From an uncultured Clostridia bacterium (GTDB taxonomy: Bacteria; Bacillota; Clostridia; UBA1381): 30,176 nucleotides of DNA. The position numbers and the translations under genes were made by a program. The DNA lies in assembly GCA_910585795.1 (NCBI GenBank), contig CAJUFV010000047.1:1-30176 (forward strand). Direction: 5' to 3'. The first letter of the stretch is position 1. Each line of letters starts with the position of its first letter. The notes below the pieces were generated by a model that was given only the letters and a program-made list of their open reading frames with translations, was not told where the DNA came from and searched no databases. Below, piece by piece: positions 18,160 to 25,256 of the stretch.

Positions 18160-19542
18160 TTAATTTTTATCAAGAAAATCTGCCTGGAATGTTTTTTGTG
18201 TCTGACTAACAAGAGAAGGTATATCCACATTCTCGTTTGTCAGTATCTCCTGTATAACAGAAGAAAGCATTCTATAAAGCTGCTGTGTCTGCGCAGGCTC
18301 CTCTGCGTGAAGCTGAACATCGTCTGCCATAAGTCCCTGCTGAAGCTTTTGGTCAACATTGATATGAGGCTCGTATAAAGCATCTACTTCCGCCTTACGC
18401 TCCGGACTTTTCCATACACTGAACGAAGGCGTAACGATTATCTCATTTTCTGCTGCCTTTGCCTGAATATCTTTTGTTATGTTTTCCTTTGCTATATCCG
18501 ACAGGCTCGGAGAATATCCGAGAAGCTCTAACCAGTCAAATATCGCCTCTGCCTGCTCGTCTGTAGTTTCTTTTGAAAGCAGCCATACATCTCCGCCTGT
18601 TTCTGCATAACGTCCGGCAGGTCCGGCAGGCATTGCTGAGGTTGCAATCTTATTTTTATCCATATTATAACTTGTAACAGGACCGTTAATCCAGTCCTCG
18701 CCGATTATAGACATCGCGCATCTATCTGTTGCAAACAGCTTTTGAAGTTCACTTCTGTCAATCAGGTTGTTGTCCGGAAGCGTCTTATACTTCCATTTTA
18801 AATCGTGAATGTACTGAAACGCATTTATCATTTCCGGCGAATCAAAGGTTGCCGTATAGCTTCCATCGTCATTTTGTTCCATAAACTTAACACCGTAGTT
18901 CCATGCAATGTTCATGAATACCCAACCGCATTCAGCATCCATAGTCGGGAATCCAAAGCCGGCAGCTCCTGTTTTTTCTGTAATTGTCTGTGCTGTTGTA
19001 ATAAGTTCGTCAAATGTTTTCGGATATTTCAGCGTGCCGTCGTCATTCATAAGACCAGCCTGCTCAAACAAATTAACATTGTACCACATACCCATCATAT
19101 AGCCGTTATACGGAATACCGTAAAGCTTACCCTCATCATCCTTTACAAGATTAAGAAGGTCGTCATTGAGAGCTGTATCATAACCGCGCTTTTTCATAAT
19201 GTCGGTAATATCCTTTGCATATCCAGCCTTTATCATAAGCGATGCGTCTGTAAACGGCACACGGTATAAATTAGGCAGCTGCCCTGCCGCCGCATTAGCC
19301 ATAATCTGGTCTGCTTCAAGGCTTGTGAGGTCCTGCACCAAATCTATATCCGGGTGCTCGCTCTCATACTTCTCAAAATAGCCCATATAGATTTCATACT
19401 GCTCCGGCTGAGTTTCCTGCTGAGGCAGATAACCAAGCTTTATCGTCAGCTTGCCGTCGTCGCCTCCGCTCCCTCCGCAGCCTGAAAGCGCAGTTACCGC
19501 AATAGCCGCTGCCATTATTGTTGCAAAAAGTCTTTTTTTCAT
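18160..19542 (-). CDS. Sugar ABC transporter substrate-binding lipoprotein
   Basis: An extracellular solute-binding protein (SBP_bac_1, CUT1 type) that captures the imported sugar. It begins MKKRLFATIMAAAIAVTALSGCGG, so the lipobox is LSGC with the lipidated Cys at residue 22. I use the ATG at 19542 (460 aa) and not the in-frame one at 19563. AGAGGAG lies 9 bases before 19542, and 19563 would fall inside the regulator gene without a good ribosome site. The body shows the usual binding-protein features (KLYGIPYNGYMMGMWYNVNLFEQAG, and GPAGRYAETGGDVWLLSKETT). It starts 1 bp after the araC-type stop, so the two are coupled. Confidence 0.92.
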   Translation of the reverse strand: MKKRLFATIMAAAIAVTALSGCGGSGGDDGKLTIKLGYLPQQETQPEQYEIYMGYFEKYESEHPDIDLVQDLTSLEADQIMANAAAGQLPNLYRVPFTDASLMIKAGYAKDITDIMKKRGYDTALNDDLLNLVKDDEGKLYGIPYNGYMMGMWYNVNLFEQAGLMNDDGTLKYPKTFDELITTAQTITEKTGAAGFGFPTMDAECGWVFMNIAWNYGVKFMEQNDDGSYTATFDSPEMINAFQYIHDLKWKYKTLPDNNLIDRSELQKLFATDRCAMSIIGEDWINGPVTSYNMDKNKIATSAMPAGPAGRYAETGGDVWLLSKETTDEQAEAIFDWLELLGYSPSLSDIAKENITKDIQAKAAENEIIVTPSFSVWKSPERKAEVDALYEPHINVDQKLQQGLMADDVQLHAEEPAQTQQLYRMLSSVIQEILTNENVDIPSLVSQTQKTFQADFLDKN

Positions 19543-19543
19543 T

Positions 19544-20335
19544 TTAGATTTCTCCTCTCTCATCCTTATTTTTTATTTGACTTTCTTTAAATTGTACAGG
19601 ATATTCATTCCAATACCTGTAAAATGCGTTTGAAAACACGGATTGCTCCGAGTACGAAAGAAGCTCTGCCACTTCGTTTACCGCATAGCCTCTTAACAAC
19701 AAATCCGCAGCATATTCCATCTTTCTTTTTATAAGATACCCCTTCATTGTCATTCCCGTTTCCCGTTTGAAGAGCTTAGCTAAATATTTTCTGTCCATAT
19801 TCATCTCTTTGGCAATATCTGTAATCTTTATCGGTTTTTTAAAATGAATATCAATATAATGTCTTATCTTATCCACATAATTCTCAACATCCTGCTTACT
19901 GAATAATGTTATATATAATTGAAACATTTGTGAAATTAAGTATTCCTCCTGCATTTTATCCCGCTCAAACACTTCCAGCATCTTATTAAAAATGTTATTG
20001 GGAACCGTAAAAATATCGTTAAGACTGTTAAACCTTTCCGCTAATATTCCTTCAAATCCTATCCATACATAATGCCACGGACATTGTTCGTCTGCCCTGT
20101 ACCAAGCTGTTTCTCCTCGTTTTATAATAAACGCTTCACCGCTTTTGACTATATATTCTTTGTTATTTTTATGAAATTCACCCTTGCCGGAAATAACATA
20201 ATGTATAAGATAATGCCCCAATTCATCATAACCGGCATCCTTAAACGGTCTGCAGTGTTCGTATCCAAATTCGACAGGATTTATGTCAACAAACCCTTTA
20301 TTTTGCAGGAACAGAGTCTTATGACGATATACCAC
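19544..20335 (-). CDS. AraC-family transcriptional regulator
   Basis: 263 aa. The N-terminal half (about 1-110) is a cupin sugar-sensing domain (HYLIHYVISGKGEFHKNNK, SGEAFIIKRGE). The C-terminal half has the double helix-turn-helix: about 170-192 ITDIAKEMNMDRKYLAKLFK and about 215-250 VNEVAELLSYSEQSVFSNAF with YWNEYPVQFKES. The start is a GTG at 20335 preceded by GGGGGTGG. It is the first gene of the importer and glycosidase operon and probably activates it in response to the imported sugar. Three ATGTCGCT motifs in its upstream region are the likely binding sites. Confidence 0.92.
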   Translation of the reverse strand: MVYRHKTLFLQNKGFVDINPVEFGYEHCRPFKDAGYDELGHYLIHYVISGKGEFHKNNKEYIVKSGEAFIIKRGETAWYRADEQCPWHYVWIGFEGILAERFNSLNDIFTVPNNIFNKMLEVFERDKMQEEYLISQMFQLYITLFSKQDVENYVDKIRHYIDIHFKKPIKITDIAKEMNMDRKYLAKLFKRETGMTMKGYLIKRKMEYAADLLLRGYAVNEVAELLSYSEQSVFSNAFYRYWNEYPVQFKESQIKNKDERGEI

Positions 20336-20386
20336 TCTACCACCCCCTATTCTCGGACTATGCAGTACATAATAAAATGTATTTAA

Positions 20387-20394
20387 ATGTCGCT
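20387..20394. promoter_or_regulatory. Single ATGTCGCT motif in the araC leader
   Basis: The same octamer as the pair at 20525 and 20546 lies about 50 bp before the regulator start codon and downstream of the proposed promoter. A site here could serve autorepression. One octamer alone is weak evidence. Confidence 0.3.
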
Positions 20395-20479
20395 GCTAAC
20401 ATTTTTTTGTTCCTTATTCACTTAAAACAAGCTTTTTTATTGGCTATTTTTTACAATACATCTCCACGTTTCTTTATCT

Positions 20480-20507
20480 TGTATAGTTATTTTAACACAC
20501 ACAACAC
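20480..20507 (-). promoter_or_regulatory. Candidate promoter of the araC-led operon
   Basis: On the minus strand a -10 box TATACA (20480-20485) and a poor -35 GTGTTG (20502-20507) are 16 bp apart. The weak -35 suits an activator-dependent promoter, and the ATGTCGCT pair lies just upstream. Other AT-rich hexamers nearby could also serve. Confidence 0.35.
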
Positions 20508-20524
20508 ACCAAAGAAATAATATT

Positions 20525-20553
20525 ATGTCGCTCATATATTATAAAATGTCGCT
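20525..20553. promoter_or_regulatory. Direct repeat ATGTCGCT, likely AraC-type operator
   Basis: ATGTCGCT occurs at 20525-20532 and again at 20546-20553, start to start 21 bp, which is two helical turns. Direct repeats spaced 21 bp are the usual layout of AraC-family sites. They sit upstream of the proposed -35 of the operon that begins with an AraC-family gene. Binding is inferred. Confidence 0.5.
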
Positions 20554-20579
20554 TTTTGCTCTGTTTTATTAAACCTTTC

Positions 20580-20619
20580 AAAAAAAATTTCTGTGCAGAA
20601 CACTGTCCTTACACAGAAA
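20580..20619 (-). terminator. Rho-independent terminator of the GH2 gene
   Basis: TTTCTGTG (20588-20595) pairs with CACAGAAA (20612-20619), with a further short inner stem. On the minus strand eight T residues follow (A run at 20580-20587). It lies 9 bp after the GH2 stop and separates that gene from the araC-led operon. Confidence 0.88.
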
Positions 20620-20628
20620 CTTTTTCAC

Positions 20629-23547
20629 TTATTCAAAGCTTATTTCTATATTGAAGTCAATTTCTCCCTGAACACGCAGCTTCTCCGGTATTTCCGGACC
20701 ACAGCTGTTCGAACCTATTCCGCTTATTGCTCCGTCTATACACAAAACCGTATATCCGCATTTTTTAAGCTCAAAGTTATGCTTTTTCGCTGTAAGCTCT
20801 TCCTGCGTATATTCAGATACATTGAATGAAAAGTCATCTCCTGAAACTATAACCTTACTGCTTTTATCGGACACAGAAAGAAAACTTGTGTGACAATGAC
20901 TTCCGTTCTCCTGAGGCTTTATATAATCCTCATGCATTTCTGAAATGTCGCTTTCAAACACTGCTTTATAGGACGCTCCGCATTTATCCTGATAGCTCTC
21001 ATAAGGTCCGTATCCAAAGTATTTAACCTTATTATAACCATTTTTTAAGCCCATTCTCAGTCCCATTCTCGGCAGAAACGGAACCGTATCATTTTTTCTG
21101 CACTTTGCTGACAGAACAATATGCCCGTCGCCGTAAATGCGCCACTGCGCGTCTATGTCCACAATCCGCTGAATGTATACCGCCAGAACTGCAAGCCTTG
21201 TATTTATTGTTACGCACCCTTCGTCAACACAAATCTCTGTGCTGTACGCCCGTGTGAATGCGCGGTCAAAGCCTGCTTTTTCCCACTCAATTCTGATATT
21301 TCTGTCATTATCGGTCGGTGCGCGCCATATATTCCAGATTAATGGCGTTTCATTTATCATTTTGCCGTTAACCGTAAACGATTTGAACTCACCTTTACGC
21401 TTATTGTATATGTAAGTAAAATTTTTACCCGTAATAAATATCCCGCCGTTTGTTTCCTCGGCATTTATTTTGCCGATATGACGCTCTTCTCTCTTTTGCC
21501 CCTTTTGTATTGTAATAAAATCAAATCCGAGCTCGTGGTCTTTCTTTAAAAACCAGTCATCAACATTTTGACGATATGTAATTTTAACAGAAAATTCTTC
21601 ATACGGTCTTATATCAAAATACGCCATTGATACTTCATTTGTTTTATGAGGTTCAATATCAATCAAACCTATACTCTGCTTTCCGACACTCTGACCGTTG
21701 CAGTAATACTCCGCGCATATATCTATATCTTCAGATGTATTTGTAAAATCACGTCTGTTTTCAAAAATAAATTTACCGTTTTCTATTCTTGCGCGAATTG
21801 GACGAATATTATTTTTATACTCCAAAAATCCCGTGTGTGGCGTTCTGTCCGGATATGTAAGTCCGTCCATACAGAAATTGTTGTCATGCGGCAATTCTCC
21901 GAAATCTCCGCCGTAATAATACTTACTGCGTCCGTTCTCCTCACCCATATATATTCCGTGGTCACACCATTCCCAAACGAACGCCGCAAAAAATCCGTCA
22001 TATTTATCCATCAGCGCCGTGTAATCCTCTATTCCTCCGGGACCGTTACCCATTGCGTGTATATATTCACACAGCATATACGGCTTATCCTGTTCATGCT
22101 CCTCAAAATATTTTTCAATGCGTTCAGGCGTCGCGTACATATCACTGTACACATTGAGCAGGCTCGTATCGTTCTTGTGTCCAAGCGACTCCCATATACT
22201 GCTTTCATAATGAGTCAGTCTTGAAGTATCGTATTTTTTCAGCCATTCAAGCGCAAGCTCAAACGCTTCGCCGTAGCCTGTTTCATTGCCCAGCGACCAG
22301 ATTACTATGCTGGTGCGGTTTTTATCTCTTATCACACAACGCTGTATTCTGTCTAAAAATGCGTCGTAAAACTGTTCGTCCTGAGCTAACTGTCCGAAAA
22401 TGTCATATGTGCCGTCATATATTGACGTACAGCCGTGTCCCTCCAAATCCGCCTCGCCTACAACATAAAAACCAAATTCATCACAAAGCTCAGTAAACCA
22501 CGGCGCATTCGGATAATGGCTTGTTCTTATCGCATTCATATTGCATTGTTTCATAAGGCGCATATCACAAATTGCCTGTTCGCGCGAAATCACATATCCT
22601 GTCACAGGGTCGCTGTCATGTCTGTTTACGCCCTTCATTTTTATTTTTACATCATTTAAATATACAATTCCGTTCTTTATTTCTATTTCGCGTATACCTA
22701 TTTTCTGCGCAATCACTTCACCGTTGCACTCTATAATCAAGGTATAGAGATACGGTTTTTCAGCGTTCCACAGAACAGGACTTTCAACCTTAAATATAAT
22801 ATCTGTACCGCTGTCCTCCGATATAAGCCGCTCGCCGTCATACAGACTTACTTCTGCCGCAGGACCGTCTATATCTATTGTAACAGTACCGTCCTTTTTT
22901 GTATTTATAAAGAAGTCCCTGATATGCTCCTGCGGTCTTGACAGGATATAAACATCTCTGAATATACCCGACATTCTGAATTTATCCTGATCCTCAAGAT
23001 AACTGCCGTCGCACCATTTAAGAACAAGCACGCGAATGACATTTTTTCCGTCCTTCAATACGCTTGTTATGTCAAATTCGCTTGTCGAATGCGATACCTG
23101 ACTGTAGCCTATAAACTCACCGTTCAGCCATAAATAAAAGCACGAATCTACGCCTTCAAAATTTATATAATATTTTTCGCCTGTCTTTGTAAATTCAAAT
23201 TCTCTTTGATACAAGCCGCAGGGATTATCGCACGATATATACGGCGGGTCATACGGGAACGGATAGCGTGTATTTGTGTATTGATGACTGTCATATCCCA
23301 TCATCTGCCAATTTGACGGCACTGTTATTTTATCGTATTTAATTCCCTCAAAGCCGTCAGGAATTTCAAATACATCACTATAATAACAAAAGTCCCATTC
23401 TCCGTTAAGCAGAAAAAATCTGTCTGACTTTTCTCTTATTCCGCTTAAAGCTACGCTTCTGTCCGAAAACGGAATGAAATACGCTCTGTTCTCCTCACAG
23501 CCTATATGAAGTGTTTTCGGATTTTCATAATAATTTTTAGTATTCAT
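20629..23547 (-). CDS. lacZ: GH2 beta-galactosidase (LacZ type)
   Basis: 972 aa, close to the length of LacZ-type enzymes (about 1000 aa). Order: N-terminal sugar-binding jelly roll (FLLNGEWDFCYYSD, TVPSNWQMMGYDSHQYTN), immunoglobulin-like domain (SPVLWNAEKPYLYTL), TIM barrel (KMKGVNRHDSDP, AIRTSHYPNAPWF, EADLEGHG), then the C-terminal beta-galactosidase small-chain domain (IWRAPTDND). Acid/base E422 is in WSLGNETG and nucleophile E494 in LCEYIHAMGNGPG. There is no signal peptide, so it acts in the cytoplasm, removing beta-galactosyl or similar residues from imported oligosaccharides. AAAGGAG lies 6 bases before the ATG. It is transcribed separately from the operon, with its own terminator. 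GH2 enzymes for other sugars cannot be fully excluded. Confidence 0.93.
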   Translation of the reverse strand: MNTKNYYENPKTLHIGCEENRAYFIPFSDRSVALSGIREKSDRFFLLNGEWDFCYYSDVFEIPDGFEGIKYDKITVPSNWQMMGYDSHQYTNTRYPFPYDPPYISCDNPCGLYQREFEFTKTGEKYYINFEGVDSCFYLWLNGEFIGYSQVSHSTSEFDITSVLKDGKNVIRVLVLKWCDGSYLEDQDKFRMSGIFRDVYILSRPQEHIRDFFINTKKDGTVTIDIDGPAAEVSLYDGERLISEDSGTDIIFKVESPVLWNAEKPYLYTLIIECNGEVIAQKIGIREIEIKNGIVYLNDVKIKMKGVNRHDSDPVTGYVISREQAICDMRLMKQCNMNAIRTSHYPNAPWFTELCDEFGFYVVGEADLEGHGCTSIYDGTYDIFGQLAQDEQFYDAFLDRIQRCVIRDKNRTSIVIWSLGNETGYGEAFELALEWLKKYDTSRLTHYESSIWESLGHKNDTSLLNVYSDMYATPERIEKYFEEHEQDKPYMLCEYIHAMGNGPGGIEDYTALMDKYDGFFAAFVWEWCDHGIYMGEENGRSKYYYGGDFGELPHDNNFCMDGLTYPDRTPHTGFLEYKNNIRPIRARIENGKFIFENRRDFTNTSEDIDICAEYYCNGQSVGKQSIGLIDIEPHKTNEVSMAYFDIRPYEEFSVKITYRQNVDDWFLKKDHELGFDFITIQKGQKREERHIGKINAEETNGGIFITGKNFTYIYNKRKGEFKSFTVNGKMINETPLIWNIWRAPTDNDRNIRIEWEKAGFDRAFTRAYSTEICVDEGCVTINTRLAVLAVYIQRIVDIDAQWRIYGDGHIVLSAKCRKNDTVPFLPRMGLRMGLKNGYNKVKYFGYGPYESYQDKCGASYKAVFESDISEMHEDYIKPQENGSHCHTSFLSVSDKSSKVIVSGDDFSFNVSEYTQEELTAKKHNFELKKCGYTVLCIDGAISGIGSNSCGPEIPEKLRVQGEIDFNIEISFE

Positions 23548-23567
23548 TGTATGCTCCTTTTAATTCT

Positions 23568-23592
23568 GTTATAACAAGATTTCCATGACGCT
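23568..23592 (-). promoter_or_regulatory. Candidate GH2 promoter with ATGTCGCT-like site
   Basis: On the minus strand a -10 like TATAAC (23568-23573) lies just before the Shine-Dalgarno. ATGACGCT (23585-23592), one mismatch from ATGTCGCT, covers the -35 area. The layout suggests control by the same AraC-type regulator. Both boxes are weak, so the assignment is tentative. Confidence 0.22.
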
Positions 23593-23660
23593 TTTTACGT
23601 TTAATATTTGATATTTTGTCTGTACTGAATATTTTACAATAATCATCTGAAATCTGCTAT

Positions 23661-23886
23661 TTAGTATAATTGTATCACATCGGCAAAGTAAAATATATGA
23701 TTAAATGTCATCAATATTTTTATTGCAGACGATATTTTCATATATGCAAATATAATATATCTTAAGATATTCTTTTCAAGCATGTCCCCAAATAACTTTG
23801 TTTCTTTCGTCTGTGAAAATCCCACAGCAGAAAATAGACTTATCACTACAACCACTGTTAAAACGCCAGATATTTTTTCTTAACAT
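23661..23886 (-). pseudogene. Small secreted-protein ORF broken by a one-base shift
   Basis: An ATG at 23886, preceded by GGAGA at good spacing, opens MLRK and reaches a stop early in its own frame. If one A is added to the run of six A at about 23867-23874, the frame continues as MLRKKISGVLTVVVVISLFSAV then GFSQTKETKLFGDMLEKN to the stop at 23661. The result looks like a signal peptide or membrane anchor plus a short tail of about 75 aa. I do not recognise the family. It may be a decayed gene or a homopolymer sequencing error, and the tail could also be non-coding. Confidence 0.35.
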
Positions 23887-23932
23887 AGCTTTCTCCATGT
23901 CTGTTTACTGTAATCCTTTGCTGTTCCATAAA

Positions 23933-23967
23933 ACAATAATGTAATTACTATATGATTACATTATTGT
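23933..23967. repeat. 13-bp perfect inverted repeat upstream of the RHH gene
   Basis: ACAATAATGTAAT (23933-23945) and ATTACATTATTGT (23955-23967) are exact reverse complements with a 9-bp spacer. The related word TGATTACATAATT recurs at 24008-24020, near the RHH start. The two together resemble an autoregulatory operator for the ribbon-helix-helix protein. Confidence 0.6.
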
Positions 23968-23970
23968 ACA

Positions 23971-23999
23971 TTACAAAAACACCATTGTCAAGGTATAAT
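23971..23999 (+). promoter_or_regulatory. Candidate promoter of the RHH gene
   Basis: A consensus -10 TATAAT (23994-23999) has TTACAA 17 bp upstream (23971-23976). The -35 is poor. The 13-bp palindrome ends 3 bp before it, and a related word lies just downstream, so a repressor could cover both sides. Confidence 0.35.
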
Positions 24000-24041
24000 T
24001 ACAATATTGATTACATAATTATAATTTGAGAGGTGTTTTCT

Positions 24042-24218
24042 ATGGGAAAATTAGTAATTAAGTCAGATGTTGATGCAATAAAATCAATAAATCGTACAAT
24101 AAGAATAAAACCGGAGTGTTTCGATAAGCTAATGGAACTAGCTGAAAAGCATAATATTTCATTTAATAAAGTTGTTTGTCAGTGCCTTGATTATGCACTG
24201 GAAAATTTAGAAGAATAA
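24042..24218 (+). CDS. Small ribbon-helix-helix (CopG/Arc-like) protein
   Basis: 58 aa beginning MGKLVIKSDVDAIKSINRTI. A beta strand (RTIRIKP, about 18-24) is followed by two helices (CFDKLMELAEKHN, then SFNKVVCQCLDYALENLEE), the RHH DNA-binding fold. I use the ATG at 24042, with GAGAGG 8 bases upstream, in preference to the in-frame GTG at 24033, which lies on the ribosome site. RHH proteins of this size are often antitoxins or plasmid and element regulators that repress their own promoter. No toxin gene is next to it, so it is a solitary regulator as far as this window shows. An inverted repeat of 11 bp follows at 24248-24277. Confidence 0.65.
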   Translation: MGKLVIKSDVDAIKSINRTIRIKPECFDKLMELAEKHNISFNKVVCQCLDYALENLEE

Positions 24219-24247
24219 TTAGTATAAACATATCAAAATAACATAAG

Positions 24248-24277
24248 ATATTAACAAATCATATATTTTGTTAATAT
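24248..24277. repeat. 11-bp inverted repeat after the RHH gene
   Basis: ATATTAACAAA (24248-24258) and TTTGTTAATAT (24267-24277) are exact reverse complements with 8 bases between. It sits between the RHH stop and the CIRCE element, touching the latter. There is no following T run, so terminator function for the RHH gene is only possible. Confidence 0.45.
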
Positions 24278-24303
24278 TAGCACTCTCCTGTTGACAGTGC
24301 TAA
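24277..24303 (+). promoter_or_regulatory. CIRCE operator (HrcA binding site)
   Basis: TTAGCACTC, nine bases, then CAGTGCTAA. The consensus is TTAGCACTC-N9-GAGTGCTAA, so there is one mismatch in 18 arm positions. It overlaps the hsp20 promoter -35, as expected for HrcA repression released by heat. Confidence 0.88.
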
Positions 24304-24319
24304 TGAGCAGTGCTATACT
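24291..24319 (+). promoter_or_regulatory. Sigma-A promoter of hsp20
   Basis: Consensus -35 TTGACA (24291-24296) and -10 TATACT (24314-24319) with an ideal 17-bp spacer. The -35 lies inside the CIRCE element. The start of transcription should be near 24326, giving a leader of about 120 nt. Confidence 0.85.
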
Positions 24320-24446
24320 ATTCTTGAACATAAGGAAAGAGAGAAACAAAGAAAGCCTTTGTTAATGACTTTTCTATTTCCCTTCATCCGATGCTCATAG
24401 AAAGCAAGGTGCAACATAATGTTTTTTATAAAAGGAGAGATGAGTT

Positions 24447-24866
24447 ATGTTACCAAGCATTTTTGGAAGAGGCTTATTTGATGATTTCGGAGGTTTTCCG
24501 TTTGGAGAATTTAATCATCATACAACCAATTTAATGAAAACAGACGTCAAGGAAAAAGGCAGTAATTACGAACTAACGGTTGATATGCCGGGAATTGAAA
24601 AAGAAAATGTAAAAGCCGAGCTTAAAGACGGGTATCTGACAATCAGTGCTACCTCCGGTTACAGCAATGACGATACTGACAAGGACGGCAGATATATCCG
24701 CCGTGAACGTCATTACGGCTCATACAGCAGAAGCTTTTATGTGGGTGATGCTGTAACACAAGATGAAATCAAAGCAAGCTTTAAAAACGGCACACTGAAA
24801 CTGACCGTTCCGAAAAAAGAAGAAAAACAGCTTTCGGATAATAACAACTATATTTGGATTGATTAA
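24447..24866 (+). CDS. Small heat shock protein Hsp20
   Basis: 139 aa, cytoplasmic ATP-independent chaperone that holds unfolding proteins. After a short N-terminal arm (MLPSIFGRGLFDDFGGF) the alpha-crystallin domain runs about 30-130: VDMPGIEKENVKAELKDGYL, RYIRRERHYGSYSRSFYV, and the conserved KASFKNGTLKLTVPKKEE. A C-terminal IWID tail follows. AAAGGAGAG precedes the ATG. The CIRCE-controlled promoter upstream and a hairpin in the leader show heat-shock control. It is monocistronic, ending at two terminators. Confidence 0.95.
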   Translation: MLPSIFGRGLFDDFGGFPFGEFNHHTTNLMKTDVKEKGSNYELTVDMPGIEKENVKAELKDGYLTISATSGYSNDDTDKDGRYIRRERHYGSYSRSFYVGDAVTQDEIKASFKNGTLKLTVPKKEEKQLSDNNNYIWID

Positions 24867-24868
24867 CA

Positions 24869-24915
24869 AATACCGCGCATAGATAATTATCGCGGTATTG
24901 TTTTATATTTTTTTA
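24869..24915 (+). terminator. Terminator of hsp20
   Basis: A 9-bp stem (AATACCGCG-type, 24869-24877 with 24891-24899) starts just after the hsp20 stop and is followed by GTTTTATATTTTTTTA. Good rho-independent form. Confidence 0.78.
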
Positions 24916-25000
24916 TACATTTAATCGTTTGTATTCGTTTTAAGGGGGGAGGAAATCACTATACTTTTAACCGATTATAACTAAGGGTGTCAGAAGCAGA

Positions 25001-25041
25001 TTAGCCTACTTGAAAAATCACTAAAAGTAGGCTAAATTTTT
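25001..25041 (+). terminator. Second plus-strand terminator
   Basis: TTAGCCTACTT (25001-25011) and AAGTAGGCTAA (25025-25035) form an 11-bp stem followed by ATTTTTA. It lies about 85 bp beyond the hsp20 terminator with no gene between, so it is a backup stop facing the minus-strand tRNA region. Confidence 0.65.
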
Positions 25042-25054
25042 AAAGCTAAATACG

Positions 25055-25080
25055 CAAAAACCGCAGTAAAACTGCGGTTT
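25055..25080 (-). terminator. Terminator downstream of the tRNA fragment
   Basis: On the minus strand AAACCGCAGT (25071-25080) pairs with ACTGCGGTTT (25058-25067) around a 3-base loop and runs into five T residues. It lies about 30 bp after the encoded CCA, where a tRNA gene terminator is expected. It suggests the tRNA was once an active gene here. Confidence 0.7.
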
Positions 25081-25109
25081 CGGCGTGTATCAAATTTATG
25101 GTACAATCG

Positions 25110-25169
25110 TGGCTCCTCCAGCTGGGCTCGAACCAGCGACATCGTGATTAACAGTCACGCGCTCTGCCA
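25110..25169 (-). pseudogene. tRNA-Asn 3' fragment, likely att site remnant
   Basis: Read on the minus strand, this is the last 60 nt of a tRNA-Asn: TGGCAGAGC (D loop end and D-stem 3' strand), anticodon stem CGTGA and TCACG around CTGTTAA with anticodon GTT, T stem GCTGG and CCAGC around TTCGAGC, acceptor strand TGGAGGA, discriminator G and encoded CCA. The matching 5' part (acceptor strand TCCTCCA and D-stem GCTC) should follow at higher coordinates but is absent. At 25170 the sequence turns into unrelated DNA. A recombinase gene ends 88 bp further. This is the pattern left at one end of an element integrated in a tRNA gene. The fragment cannot make a functional tRNA by itself. Confidence 0.8.
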
Positions 25170-25256
25170 CATGTCAACAAGAGAACCGAGAGGGAGCCTT
25201 TGCCTCGATACCTTGTCAAACTATGAAAAAAATTTATTGTATATGCTTCTCTTTCC

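Noticed and set aside
25001..25080. Two neighbouring hairpins considered as ends of a small transposon
   Set aside because: They have different sequences, proper terminator tails on opposite strands, and no transposase between them.
25132..25139. Reverse copy of the ATGTCGCT motif near the recombinase
   Set aside because: It falls inside the conserved part of the tRNA-Asn fragment and needs no regulatory explanation.
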